From: Acidobacteriota bacterium
Lineage (GTDB): Bacteria; Acidobacteriota; Thermoanaerobaculia; Thermoanaerobaculales; Sulfomarinibacteraceae
Reading direction: 5' to 3'
DNA length: 58,040 bases
Assembly: GCA_015493585.1 (NCBI GenBank)
Contig: WGCW01000132.1
Coordinates: 1 to 58,040 of the forward strand
Made by a program: the position numbers and the translations under genes. Below the pieces are notes generated by a model that saw nothing but the letters and a program-made list of their open reading frames with translations, was not told where the DNA came from and did not search any database. Shown here in pieces: positions 26,426-34,115 of this stretch. Within the stretch, counting starts at the first letter, position 1; each line of letters starts with the position of its first letter.

Positions 26426-27527
26426 GACCGTGTTCCACCCGCGTACCCGTCGCAAAGCCGGCGGCGTCGCGCGCGCCGGACGAGAACGGCAGAATGATCG
26501 TGAAAACGGTCCCGGCTCCCTCTTCTGAAAGTACTGTGATCTGGCCCCGATGGGCGCACACCACGCGGTAAACGACGAGCAGGCCGAGACCGGTACCATT
26601 GGACCCCTTCGTCGTGAACATCTCCTCGAAAACTGAGCCGCACAGGCGCTCGGGAATCCCTGGACCATTGTCCGCCACTTCCAGGTGAAGCTGCCCTCCG
26701 GCCTCGAGCAGGGCCTTGACGCTGATCCAGTGGTGTTCCTTCTCCGTATCGAAACGACAGGCGTCGAGTGCGTTGGCGATCAGGTTGATCATCAGACGGT
26801 GGATCCCATCGGCATCCAGCCAGCCTTCCCGGACCCGCGGATCAAGCTCGACGAGGATCTCGGTTCCCTCGTTTGCCGCGCGTGCCCTGTAAAGCTCGAT
26901 CGCTTCACAGACGACTGACCGGGCATCAATCTGGGCGGCCTCCGGCTCCCGTTCCCTCGAACAGAAGAGCTGGTCCCGTGAAAGTCTGGCAACACGGGCC
27001 GTGTTGCGCCGGACCATCTCCCATCCTTCCTTGAGGAGATGGGAATCGCCAGTGGCCATCGCTTCGTCGACGACGAAGACGCCGCCCTCGAGTCCGGTGA
27101 GAATGTTCTTGATGTCATGAGCCATCCCGGCCATGGCCCGCCCGAGCAGCACCAGCTCTTGTTGTTCAGCGATGGTCCGTGAGATGTCGGTCATGACCTC
27201 CATTCCACCGGCAATCCCTCCGTCCCGGCCAGGGATCGGGGCCGTTTGGACTGCCACGTGGAGCACCTCGTCGTTCCGGGTGCGGACGACCTCCTCGCTT
27301 TCATGGACAGTGCCGTCGGTGAACGTTCGAGCCATCGGGCAGCCCAGACAGACTTCGGTGCGCCCCTTGTAGGCTTCAAAGCAGCGCAGCCCCACACAAT
27401 CGCCAAATAGCCGGCGGAACGTCTCGTTGACCCGGACGATCCGGTAGTCCCGGTTCTGGATGGAAATGACGCTCGGCACGAGGTCAAATAGCTGGCTCAT
27501 GTCCAGTCCGATCCCCACCTCCTTCAC
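26415..27527 (-). CDS. PAS-domain histidine kinase with cysteine-rich PAS
   Basis: 370 aa, soluble. The N-terminal PAS domain (about 10-115) contains several cysteines (GDCVGLRCFEAY, EVCLGCPMART), a pattern often seen in redox-responsive PAS domains of anaerobes. The kinase core has H-box MAGMAHDIKNILTGL, N box and GPGIP/GTGLGLLV. It lies just downstream of a lone receiver protein and so is its likely partner. No DNA-binding output is encoded beside it. It ends U1, and its 3' end overlaps the U2 operator. Confidence 0.88.
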   Translation of the reverse strand: MKEVGIGLDMSQLFDLVPSVISIQNRDYRIVRVNETFRRLFGDCVGLRCFEAYKGRTEVCLGCPMARTFTDGTVHESEEVVRTRNDEVLHVAVQTAPIPGRDGGIAGGMEVMTDISRTIAEQQELVLLGRAMAGMAHDIKNILTGLEGGVFVVDEAMATGDSHLLKEGWEMVRRNTARVARLSRDQLFCSREREPEAAQIDARSVVCEAIELYRARAANEGTEILVELDPRVREGWLDADGIHRLMINLIANALDACRFDTEKEHHWISVKALLEAGGQLHLEVADNGPGIPERLCGSVFEEMFTTKGSNGTGLGLLVVYRVVCAHRGQITVLSEEGAGTVFTIILPFSSGARDAAGFATGTRVEHGPLR

Positions 27528-27552
27528 TTTGGACTCCCTTCCTTCACCCGGT

Positions 27553-27942
27553 TCAGGGTCCTCCCCCGGCTCCCGTCAGCCGCTTGGCGAGCTTCACAAG
27601 CTCCTCCCGGTGCGGTGGCTTCTCCACGAACGCCTCCGGCGGTCGTACGCCCTCAAAGTCTTGGGCAAAGAACGTACGGTATTGAGAGAGGCCGGTGAGA
27701 ATGACAACTGGAACCGTTTCCAAGTCTGGATCCTTTTTCAGACGCCTGTACAGCATGATGCCGGTTCGCTTTGGCATCATGATATCGACGAAGATCAGGT
27801 CCGGATGGCTCTCCCTGGCCACGCTCAGAGCTTCCTCGCCGTCACGAGCAGTGAGGATGGAGTATCCCTCTTTTGTGAAGAGTGTCTTGAGGTAGGTTCG
27901 GATGTCTTGTTCGTCGTCTACGATGAGAATCGTCGCACTCAT
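27553..27942 (-). CDS. Stand-alone response-regulator receiver protein
   Basis: 129 aa, a single CheY-like receiver with DDE (ILIVDDEQD), a phospho-acceptor Asp in FVDIMMPKRTG and the conserved Lys in VEKPPHREE. No output domain is present. It overlaps the HEAT-repeat gene by 4 nt. Receiver proteins occur in the hmc operon of Desulfovibrio (Rrf1), so control of the redox complex by phosphorylation or protein-protein contact is plausible here, perhaps through the HEAT protein. Confidence 0.88.
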   Translation of the reverse strand: MSATILIVDDEQDIRTYLKTLFTKEGYSILTARDGEEALSVARESHPDLIFVDIMMPKRTGIMLYRRLKKDPDLETVPVVILTGLSQYRTFFAQDFEGVRPPEAFVEKPPHREELVKLAKRLTGAGGGP

Positions 27943-28793
27943 GGTGCCTCCCTTCGGCTCCCGGCGAGGAATGCGGCGGCCTCGCTACGTATCCGCGGAT
28001 CGGGGTCGGACTCCGCAAGCTCGGCGAGGGCATCGCCGCTGATCGATTGGGTCGGAATCAGCCCATGCAGCGCCTCCAGCCGAATGGCAGGTTTCGCGTG
28101 TTTGAGCTGGCGGGTGAGAATCTCGGTGGCTCTCTCTCCTGCTTCGCCGCCGCCTGCCACGAGCTTGGCAAGGGCACGAACGGCGGCCAGGGAGTCGCGA
28201 AATGCGCCGAGCATTTCCACAACGAGCAGAGGATCGTGGCCAGCAAGAATCCGGTCGATCCGTCCTCTTCTGGACTGTGAGGCCGCCTCATGTTGGAGAC
28301 GCCGCCGAAGATCTGGATCGGAGAGCTTCTCGATCGCCGTTCGGCGCAGGCCTGGCTCACGAATCGTCTCGAGGAGCTCGAGGAGAAGGCCTTGATCGGC
28401 AAACATGTTGATGGCGATTCGGCGTGCCGTGAGGCTCTGGCGAACGTCTCCTGCGATCTGCGTCAGGACAGCCTGGTCCCGGATTCCCTCGAAGCAGGCC
28501 AACATGAGATCGGGATGTTTGCGGCGGCGCATGATGTCGGCCAGGAGACGGGGATTCTGGATCCGTCTGACGGCCTTGAGCCTGGCATCGATGTACTCTC
28601 CCTGCAGTGCCACGGTGCGCAGGCCGGTTTCGCTGGGGATCCGTTCGACAGTCAGGAGTCGGACCTCAAGGTCCGGGTCGTGGCTTGCCAACGCGACGAG
28701 CGTTGTTTCATCGGTCAGGGTTTTGACTGCCTCCCTGCGGACGGCAGGGTTCGCGCTTCGGTAGCCGGATCTGAAAAGCGTGGCAAGACCCAT
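27939..28793 (-). CDS. HEAT-repeat-like helical protein
   Basis: 284 aa built from repeated helical pairs (ANPAVRREAVKTLTD, DPDLEVRLLTVERI, HAKPAIRLEALHGLI, DPDPRIRSEAAAFLA), the pattern of HEAT/PBS-lyase-like repeats. No catalytic motif, signal peptide or membrane segment is seen. It lies between the DsrK-like gene and the receiver, overlapping the receiver. A scaffold or adaptor linking the two-component pair to the redox complex is a reasonable guess only. Confidence 0.75.
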   Translation of the reverse strand: MGLATLFRSGYRSANPAVRREAVKTLTDETTLVALASHDPDLEVRLLTVERIPSETGLRTVALQGEYIDARLKAVRRIQNPRLLADIMRRRKHPDLMLACFEGIRDQAVLTQIAGDVRQSLTARRIAINMFADQGLLLELLETIREPGLRRTAIEKLSDPDLRRRLQHEAASQSRRGRIDRILAGHDPLLVVEMLGAFRDSLAAVRALAKLVAGGGEAGERATEILTRQLKHAKPAIRLEALHGLIPTQSISGDALAELAESDPDPRIRSEAAAFLAGSRREAP

Positions 28794-28805
28794 GACAGTG
28801 CTCCC

Positions 28806-30416
28806 TTAGTGGAAATCCCAGTCGATGAACCCCTCGCGCACGTCGACCATGGCGTTGACAACGAGCTCGACGAGGCCTCCGTACAGCATCCCGGTGCGTT
28901 CCCACGCCTGGTAGTAGCTGAGAAGATCGCGCATCTGCCCCTTGCAGTTGGAGCAGGGGGCGCACACGTACTTCTTCGTCTCGGGCTCGATACTGTCGGA
29001 AAAGGCTTCGAGAAGCTGTCGGAACTTCAGGCGTCCGGAAACCTTGGCCTTCCAGGATGGGAAGTTGAGAGACTGGCAGACGGCGAATCCGGATCCGCCC
29101 CCGCAGCAGTAGTTGTTGACTCCGTGGGGTTCCATCTCGCGGAAACGAGGTGCGATCTTCCTGAGGATGTTGCGCTGAGGCTGGATGATCCCCATTGAGC
29201 GTGTGATGTTGCATGGGTCATGGAGAGTGACCGGGAAGTCGTTGCGCGAAGGATCGAGCAGAATCTTCTCGTTGAGGACGAGATCCTCGAGCACGACGAG
29301 GCAGCTTTCCGAGCGCACCCGGAGCTCGTCCGGGATGAGCCGGTCGGCGACCGGCATGATGGCCTTGTGAGCATGGCCGCACTCGCCGACCATAATCTTC
29401 TTCACGCCGAGCTTTTTGGCGACCTCGTAGTGCTTCAGCGCCACGCGAGCGTACTGAACGTCGTCGTAGAAGAGGCCGTAGTTGACGGAATCGTAGCCAA
29501 CGAGCTCGGAGGAGAGGGTCCAGCTGATGCCGGCAAGGGTAAGAATGATGGCAAACGCCTGCAAATTCTCCGGCCAGGACAGGAACTCTCCGGCATTGTG
29601 CATGACCAGATACTCCGCCCCCTCCACGTCGAACGGGATCTTGATATTGATGCCCGTCTTTTCAAGGATGTCCTCTTCGGCGAATTCCATGACGTCCATA
29701 AGTCCGGCGGGGTTGAGGCCGGTCGAGGATCCAACCGTGAGCTGTTTGACGGTACCCTTCTCATGGAGCTCAGGCATGGCGATGCCAAGCTCCTGACTGA
29801 AGAGCTTGCGGATCTCGCGTGTGATGAGGCCGTTGTCGATGCCGACCGGACACGCTTGGGCGCAGCGCCGGCAGAGCGTGCAGCGGTAGGAGAGCTCGGC
29901 CAGCTTCACCAGGGTGTCCCAGCTGAGCTCGATATCATTGCCGCGGAGCGTCGGGAATACGTGGCCGCCTGGCTTGATGTAGCGGTCGACGATCTTACGC
30001 AGCATTTCCGCCCGGAAGGTTGGGCGATAGATCTCCATCCTTCCGGAGCCGGTGAAGATAGGGCAGGCCTCGGCGCACGTCTGACATTTGACGCAGTTGT
30101 CCATGGACAGGAGGAGTGGTTGCAGGAAGGTCCAGTTATTTTCACGGGTGAGCAACTTCTTCAACCCCTCGAGGAACTTCGCCACGAGCCGTTCCCGCGC
30201 TTCGTCGCTTGGAGGCACCGGAATCTGGGCTGCGCACACCCCGTCCGGCCCGGACTCGATTCGGCTCGCCTGGTCGTTACTCAAGCCGGGGATCGGCTCG
30301 TCGTGCCAATCCTCGTACGGAAAGGGCAGAGGAATCAGTTGATCAACGTCGACGGTCTCGTCTGCGGCGAGGAACATCTCCAGGTCCTTGAGAGGTTGAA
30401 TGGTGGCCTTCTGCAT
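28806..30416 (-). CDS. DsrK/TmcB-like Fe-S oxidoreductase (HdrD family), paralogue 3
   Basis: 536 aa. Ferredoxin motifs CVKCQTCAEACPIF and CTLCRRCAQACPVG precede two CCG-type domains (VGECGHAHKA, YCCGGGSGFAV, CAPCSNCKGQ). Length and domain order match DsrK, TmcB and HmcF. Its ATG overlaps the stop of the cytochrome b gene as ATGA, giving a DsrMK/TmcCB-like pair. No periplasmic cytochrome is encoded in this unit, so this pair may exchange electrons only between menaquinone and a cytoplasmic partner. Confidence 0.9.
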   Translation of the reverse strand: MQKATIQPLKDLEMFLAADETVDVDQLIPLPFPYEDWHDEPIPGLSNDQASRIESGPDGVCAAQIPVPPSDEARERLVAKFLEGLKKLLTRENNWTFLQPLLLSMDNCVKCQTCAEACPIFTGSGRMEIYRPTFRAEMLRKIVDRYIKPGGHVFPTLRGNDIELSWDTLVKLAELSYRCTLCRRCAQACPVGIDNGLITREIRKLFSQELGIAMPELHEKGTVKQLTVGSSTGLNPAGLMDVMEFAEEDILEKTGINIKIPFDVEGAEYLVMHNAGEFLSWPENLQAFAIILTLAGISWTLSSELVGYDSVNYGLFYDDVQYARVALKHYEVAKKLGVKKIMVGECGHAHKAIMPVADRLIPDELRVRSESCLVVLEDLVLNEKILLDPSRNDFPVTLHDPCNITRSMGIIQPQRNILRKIAPRFREMEPHGVNNYCCGGGSGFAVCQSLNFPSWKAKVSGRLKFRQLLEAFSDSIEPETKKYVCAPCSNCKGQMRDLLSYYQAWERTGMLYGGLVELVVNAMVDVREGFIDWDFH

Positions 30417-31318
30417 CAGTCCGTGTCCTTTCCAGGAGCATCAGGCATGGAGGCTGCCACCTGGCCCCAGGTCGATCCAGTCTGAACGTGGTCAGCCGAC
30501 CATTCCACGCGATAGTCGAGGGCGGATTGGAGACGGCGTGCCATGCGTGTGTCCTCCGTGCGGGGTGCGTCGTCCCAGCGGACCTTGTGGTACGTGAAAT
30601 ATTTGGCTGCAAAGTGAATCATTTTGGTAAAGGGCAGGTAGGCGATGAAAAGCCCACCCACGGCGATTTGGATGCCCAGTAATAGTGTGACGGCGGCATG
30701 GCGCCCGGTAGCCAGGGAAGCCAAGAGAGAGGCAGCGCCCGTAACGCCGGATTGGCTCGAAGCCACCGCCGTGCTCAAGGCGCCAAAGATCGCAAGGAGG
30801 CCGAGATTTACGCGGTCCAGCGGACTGGTGTAAAGAGCCAGCTCCCGGTCGGTGATGCGCAGAAAGAGCAGCCCTGCAGCGCCGATCAGGAGGAGGCCAC
30901 CACCTCCCAAACCTGCTGCCTGAAGGAGGAAGGTAAGGGGGCGCCAAGCAAGACCGGCTGAGAGTGGGATCATGACCAGAGTCGTCACGGCTAAGAGGTA
31001 GAGACCCCAGTGGAACGGTAATGATCTCAGCCACAAACGCCGGTTGTTCCTCAGGACAGCCTTGAGAAATATGATCTCTTCAGCCATTGCGAGTACTTCT
31101 CCGGCGAGGCTGCGGCGCTGGGGGTGCGCCCACCAGTTGAGCTCTTCCATGTATGATCCGCCATGTTCACGCCTGGCCGCCGGCTCGTGGGCGACCGGAT
31201 AGAGATCCCACCTGAGGTGAACCGGGGTCAACGCGTAGCGGAGAATCCGCCAGGTACACCCTACGATAAAGATGCCCAACGAGCATCCAACCCATGTCAT
31301 CAGGACCGTTTCCGCCAT
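30416..31318 (-). CDS. DsrM/TmcC-like cytochrome b membrane subunit
   Basis: 300 aa from the ATG at 31318, which has GGGGAGG at good spacing; a frame extending to 31420 crosses the promoter and is rejected. It has five or more hydrophobic segments with candidate haem-b histidines (SLPFHWGLYLLAV, AYLPFTKMIHFAAKYFTYH), as in NarI/DsrM. It is the first gene of U1, with a 35-nt predicted leader below a sigma54 promoter. Confidence 0.86.
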   Translation of the reverse strand: MAETVLMTWVGCSLGIFIVGCTWRILRYALTPVHLRWDLYPVAHEPAARREHGGSYMEELNWWAHPQRRSLAGEVLAMAEEIIFLKAVLRNNRRLWLRSLPFHWGLYLLAVTTLVMIPLSAGLAWRPLTFLLQAAGLGGGGLLLIGAAGLLFLRITDRELALYTSPLDRVNLGLLAIFGALSTAVASSQSGVTGAASLLASLATGRHAAVTLLLGIQIAVGGLFIAYLPFTKMIHFAAKYFTYHKVRWDDAPRTEDTRMARRLQSALDYRVEWSADHVQTGSTWGQVAASMPDAPGKDTD

Positions 31319-31364
31319 GCCACCTCCCCGATCGTGGGTGGTTTTCTTCTCAATGGTTCTATTG

Positions 31365-31380
31365 TGCAATATTGGTACCA
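31365..31380 (-). promoter_or_regulatory. Predicted sigma54 promoter of U1
   Basis: Minus strand TGGTAC-CAATA-TTGCA is the same TGGTAC variant used at 13776, with correct spacing. The predicted start is near 31353. The shared operator is centred about 142 bp upstream of the start. Confidence 0.85.
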
Positions 31381-31485
31381 GAACGCCACACACGTGAGAA
31401 AGGATGTCCATGGCTGCCATCTGAGGCCGTTGCTGGGCTTACAGGCCAAGCTCTCAAAAGAGGGCTTACATGAGGAGCACGATCC

Positions 31486-31505
31486 CCGTTACCGGACTGT
31501 AACGG
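31486..31505. promoter_or_regulatory. Palindromic operator, U1 copy
   Basis: CCGTTAC-CGGACT-GTAACGG is a perfect 7+7 palindrome, with arms identical to the dsrAB copy but a different spacer. It lies between the divergent units, so it could also affect the ArsR/Mbx-like operon. Confidence 0.85.
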
Positions 31506-31657
31506 TTTGCCCGGAGATCGTGACATGGATGCGCAACGGCGGGCTCCTGATGTGGGGAGGTGCGAAGCACGGGCTGCAAGGAGTTGGCAATAACAGGAAC
31601 TGTTGTAAAATAAGGGTGTTGGAGGAGGGTGTGAAAAAACTTTGAAACAGGGGTTGC

Positions 31658-31671
31658 GTGAATCTCTTCAC
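31658..31671. promoter_or_regulatory. Candidate ArsR autoregulatory inverted repeat
   Basis: GTGAA-TCTC-TTCAC is a perfect 5+5 repeat directly upstream of a TATATT box (31675-31680) and about 20 bp before the arsR-like start codon. The position suits autorepression, but such a short repeat could be chance. Confidence 0.35.
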
Positions 31672-31691
31672 AAGTATATTCTGATTTAGTA

Positions 31692-32042
31692 ATGGGAAGG
31701 TTGACCCGTATTTCCGCGACCGGTCCCGCGCTGCATGACGGAGATTGCAGCACCATTCGTGATTTTGTCGTTTTGTTTGCCAACCGCTTGAGACTCAAGC
31801 TTTTATGTCGTCTTGCGGAGGGTCCGGCGTGCGTGCACGAGCTGGTTGAAGCAACCGGCGACAAGCAGTCGAACGTTTCGCAACAACTGAAAATCCTTCA
31901 CGAAGCCGACTTTGTGAAACGGCGCCGGGTGGGAGCCCGGGTATACTACGAAATCGATGATCCGGTCACCGTTGAGGTACTGGATTTTCTGGTGTCAGCG
32001 GCACAGCGTCCGCGCGGATGGCAACCCCATCAAGTCAGCTGA
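31692..32042 (+). CDS. ArsR-family winged-helix transcriptional regulator
   Basis: 116 aa, with the ArsR HTH core (FANRLRLKLLCRLAEGPACVHELVEATGDKQSNVSQQLKIL split over residues 29-70) and wing VGARVYYEID. Cysteines 19, 39 and 47 are present; the ELCVCDL metal motif of ArsR is replaced by ACVHEL, so the inducer (metal, sulfide or redox) cannot be told. The ATG lacks a clear ribosome binding site and the -10-like box is only about 12 bp away, suggesting a leaderless message. It lies 12 bp before the first mrp-type gene and likely controls that operon. Confidence 0.87.
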   Translation: MGRLTRISATGPALHDGDCSTIRDFVVLFANRLRLKLLCRLAEGPACVHELVEATGDKQSNVSQQLKILHEADFVKRRRVGARVYYEIDDPVTVEVLDFLVSAAQRPRGWQPHQVS

Positions 32043-32054
32043 GGAGAATTCCCA

Positions 32055-32555
32055 ATGCAGCGTCTTCCTTCAATTCTGATCGCTATTGGACCGCTCTGGC
32101 TGTTGTGGATCGCCCTGACGGGCAGCACCGATCCGGAGGAGCTGGTGGCGGGCGGCATTGTCGCGGTGCTGGTGGCGGTGCTCGCTGGAGGCGAGCCGTT
32201 CAGCCCGGCCAGTCTGAAGATCTTTCAGCCCCGCCGTTTTGCGTACGCGCTGGCGTACATTCCCTACATGATCTGGGCGATCATCGTGGCGAACTTCGAT
32301 GTGGCCCGCCGGGTGATCGCTCCGAAGATGCCGATCCGCCCCGGGATCGTGACGGTGAAGACCAAGCTCAAGACGCCGGTGGGACGGCTGGCGCTGGCCA
32401 ATTCCATCACGTTGACCCCGGGGACACTGACTGTCGATATCTGCGGGGATGAGCTGTGTATCCACTGGATCTACGTTGCGCACGAGGACATTGAAGGCGC
32501 GACCCGGGAAATCGTGGAAGGTTTCGAAAAGTACCTGGAGGTGATCTTTGGCTAA
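32055..32555 (+). CDS. MrpE/MbxA-like membrane subunit
   Basis: 166 aa, MnhE family: two or three N-terminal hydrophobic segments, then the conserved LKIFQPRRFAYALAYIPYMIW and a cytoplasmic domain with TPVGRLALANSITLTPGTLTVDI. MrpE-type subunits belong to Mrp antiporters and to the ion-pumping arm of Mbh/Mbx complexes. The GAGGAG ribosome binding site follows the arsR-like stop. First structural gene of the Mbx-like operon. Confidence 0.9.
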   Translation: MQRLPSILIAIGPLWLLWIALTGSTDPEELVAGGIVAVLVAVLAGGEPFSPASLKIFQPRRFAYALAYIPYMIWAIIVANFDVARRVIAPKMPIRPGIVTVKTKLKTPVGRLALANSITLTPGTLTVDICGDELCIHWIYVAHEDIEGATREIVEGFEKYLEVIFG

Positions 32556-32808
32556 TCTACTGCTCGAGCTTGCCCTCGCCATCGGCGCTGCTGGGACATT
32601 GTTGGCCGTCGTCCGTTTGGTCAAGGGGCCGCGGGCCGCAAGCCGTGCCGTGGCACTCGATGTTTTGACACTGATCACGATGCCGATGATGGCCGCCTAC
32701 GGGCTCTACGCCGGCCGTCAGATTTACCTCGATGTTGCGCTCGTCTACGGCATTCTCTCGTTCCTCGGCGTGACCGCGCTGGCACGGTATGCCGACCGGG
32801 GGGTGTGA
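32548..32808 (+). CDS. MrpF/MbxB-like membrane subunit
   Basis: 86 aa with three hydrophobic segments, matching MnhF/MrpF (LVKGPRAASRAVALDVLTLI, VYGILSFLGVTALARY). It overlaps the MrpE-like gene by 8 nt. Small membrane subunit of the ion-translocating arm. Confidence 0.9.
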   Translation: MANLLLELALAIGAAGTLLAVVRLVKGPRAASRAVALDVLTLITMPMMAAYGLYAGRQIYLDVALVYGILSFLGVTALARYADRGV

Positions 32809-32809
32809 C

Positions 32810-33154
32810 ATGGTGCATCACATCGTTGGAGCGGTCTTCGTGCTGATCGGTGCGCTCTTCCTCTTCCTGGGTGCCCTTGGGATCGTGCGCATGCCCGATC
32901 TGTACAACCGGATGCAGACCGGAACGAAGGCGACGACCCTTGGCAACGTGTTGACGATGCTCGGACTGGGCATCATGCACCCTGCCTGGCTGTTGAAGCT
33001 GACGCTCATCGCCCTCTTCGTGCTCTTCACCAATCCGATCTCATCTCATGCGCTGGCCCGCGCCGCCCACCGGGTCGGTGTGCCCATGACGCCACTGACT
33101 GTGAAGGACACGCTCAAGGACAAGAAGCCGGTCGTGAAGGAGGCCGAGGTATGA
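32810..33154 (+). CDS. MrpG/MbxC-like membrane subunit
   Basis: 114 aa from the ATG at 32810, 1 bp after the MrpF-like stop. MnhG family: three hydrophobic segments with FLGALGIVRMPDLYNRMQ and KATTLGNVLTMLGLG. An ATG-like start at 32789 lies inside the preceding gene and is less likely. Confidence 0.9.
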   Translation: MVHHIVGAVFVLIGALFLFLGALGIVRMPDLYNRMQTGTKATTLGNVLTMLGLGIMHPAWLLKLTLIALFVLFTNPISSHALARAAHRVGVPMTPLTVKDTLKDKKPVVKEAEV

Positions 33155-33417
33155 ACATTGTGACGTGGCTGAATCTGGTTGACCTCCTCGTCTGTCTGGT
33201 CGTCATCATCTCGGCCATCGGTGCCGCCGTCCACAGAAACCTGCTTGCAGCGACGGTGTTTGCCGGTGTCGTCAGTTTGGCAATCTCGTTCCTCTTCCTC
33301 AGGCTTGCAGCCCCCGATGTTGCGATGACCGAGGCGGCCATTGGGGCCGGGCTTTCGACAGTCATCTTCCTGATCGCCGTGCGGCGGACCGAAGAAGTCG
33401 AGGGGAAAGACCAATGA
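33151..33417 (+). CDS. MbxD-like subunit (DUF4040 / MrpA C-terminal part)
   Basis: 88 aa with three hydrophobic segments and the conserved APDVAMTEAAIGAGLSTVIFL of MbhD/MrpA-C proteins. It overlaps its neighbours by 4 nt on each side. In Mbh/Mbx complexes this subunit lines part of the Mrp-type ion path. Confidence 0.88.
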   Translation: MNIVTWLNLVDLLVCLVVIISAIGAAVHRNLLAATVFAGVVSLAISFLFLRLAAPDVAMTEAAIGAGLSTVIFLIAVRRTEEVEGKDQ

Positions 33418-34115
33418 AACAGATTATTTCCATCATCGCCATTGTCACGATCGGCTTTGTGCTATGGCAGCTGGTTCCGATCGCGATGCCGTCCGGTTTT
33501 GGGGCCGTGACCCATCATTACGTCGCCGATGGCCTCAAGGATAACGGTGGATCGAACCTCGTGACCTCGATTGTTGTCAACTATCGTGGCTTTGACACGT
33601 TGGGCGAGGTGACCGTACTGTTCCTCTCGGTCAGCGGGGCGGCGTTCGTGCTGCGCCGCCGGTCCGGCCTGGAGGTTCAAGAACCCGTTCCCGCCAGTGA
33701 GATCGTGCAGACCGGCGCCCGGATGCTGTTTGCGCCGATCGTGGTCTTTGGCGCGTACATCTTCGTCCACGGTCACCTGACACCTGGCGGGGGGTTTCAG
33801 GGTGGCGCGGTCATCGCCTCCGGCGTACTGCTCCTGTTGCTGGCCAATCGTGACCGCGCGCTCCCGCACGGACTCTTGAGCTGGGTCGAGTCATTATCCG
33901 GGTTTGGGTTCGTCCTGGCGGGTTTAGCCGGTTTGATCGTGGCTGGCTCGTTTCTCGCCAACAAGGGGGTGCTCCCCCTGGGTCAGTGGAACCGGCTGGT
34001 TTCGGCGGGCGTCATTCCGATCATCTACATCTTGATCGGGCTCAAGGTCGGATCCGAGCTCTCGGTGTTGCTCGACGTCATGGTGCACGCCGCCGGTGAC
34101 GAGGAGGCAAACTGA
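33414..34115 (+). CDS. MrpB/MbxF-like subunit with extra N-terminal part (E+F type)
   Basis: 233 aa, longer than a plain MrpB. Residues 1 to about 90 resemble the MbhE/MrpA-terminal segment (NYRGFDTLGEVTVLFLSVSGAAF). About 100-225 is MnhB-like, with the signature VFGAYIFVHGHLTPGGGFQGGAV. It therefore appears to combine two Mrp subunits that are separate in Mbh. It overlaps the next gene by one base. Confidence 0.88.
   Translation: MKQIISIIAIVTIGFVLWQLVPIAMPSGFGAVTHHYVADGLKDNGGSNLVTSIVVNYRGFDTLGEVTVLFLSVSGAAFVLRRRSGLEVQEPVPASEIVQTGARMLFAPIVVFGAYIFVHGHLTPGGGFQGGAVIASGVLLLLLANRDRALPHGLLSWVESLSGFGFVLAGLAGLIVAGSFLANKGVLPLGQWNRLVSAGVIPIIYILIGLKVGSELSVLLDVMVHAAGDEEAN

Larger units (their letters stand above)
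31319..31691. other. Divergent regulatory region between the Dsr-type and Mbx-like operons
   Basis: 373 bp without a supported gene. It holds the U1 sigma54 promoter (31365-31380), the U1 operator (31486-31505) and, on the plus side, a possible promoter and inverted repeat for the ArsR gene: GTGAA-TCTC-TTCAC at 31658-31671 and a TATATT -10-like box at 31675-31680. Confidence 0.6.
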
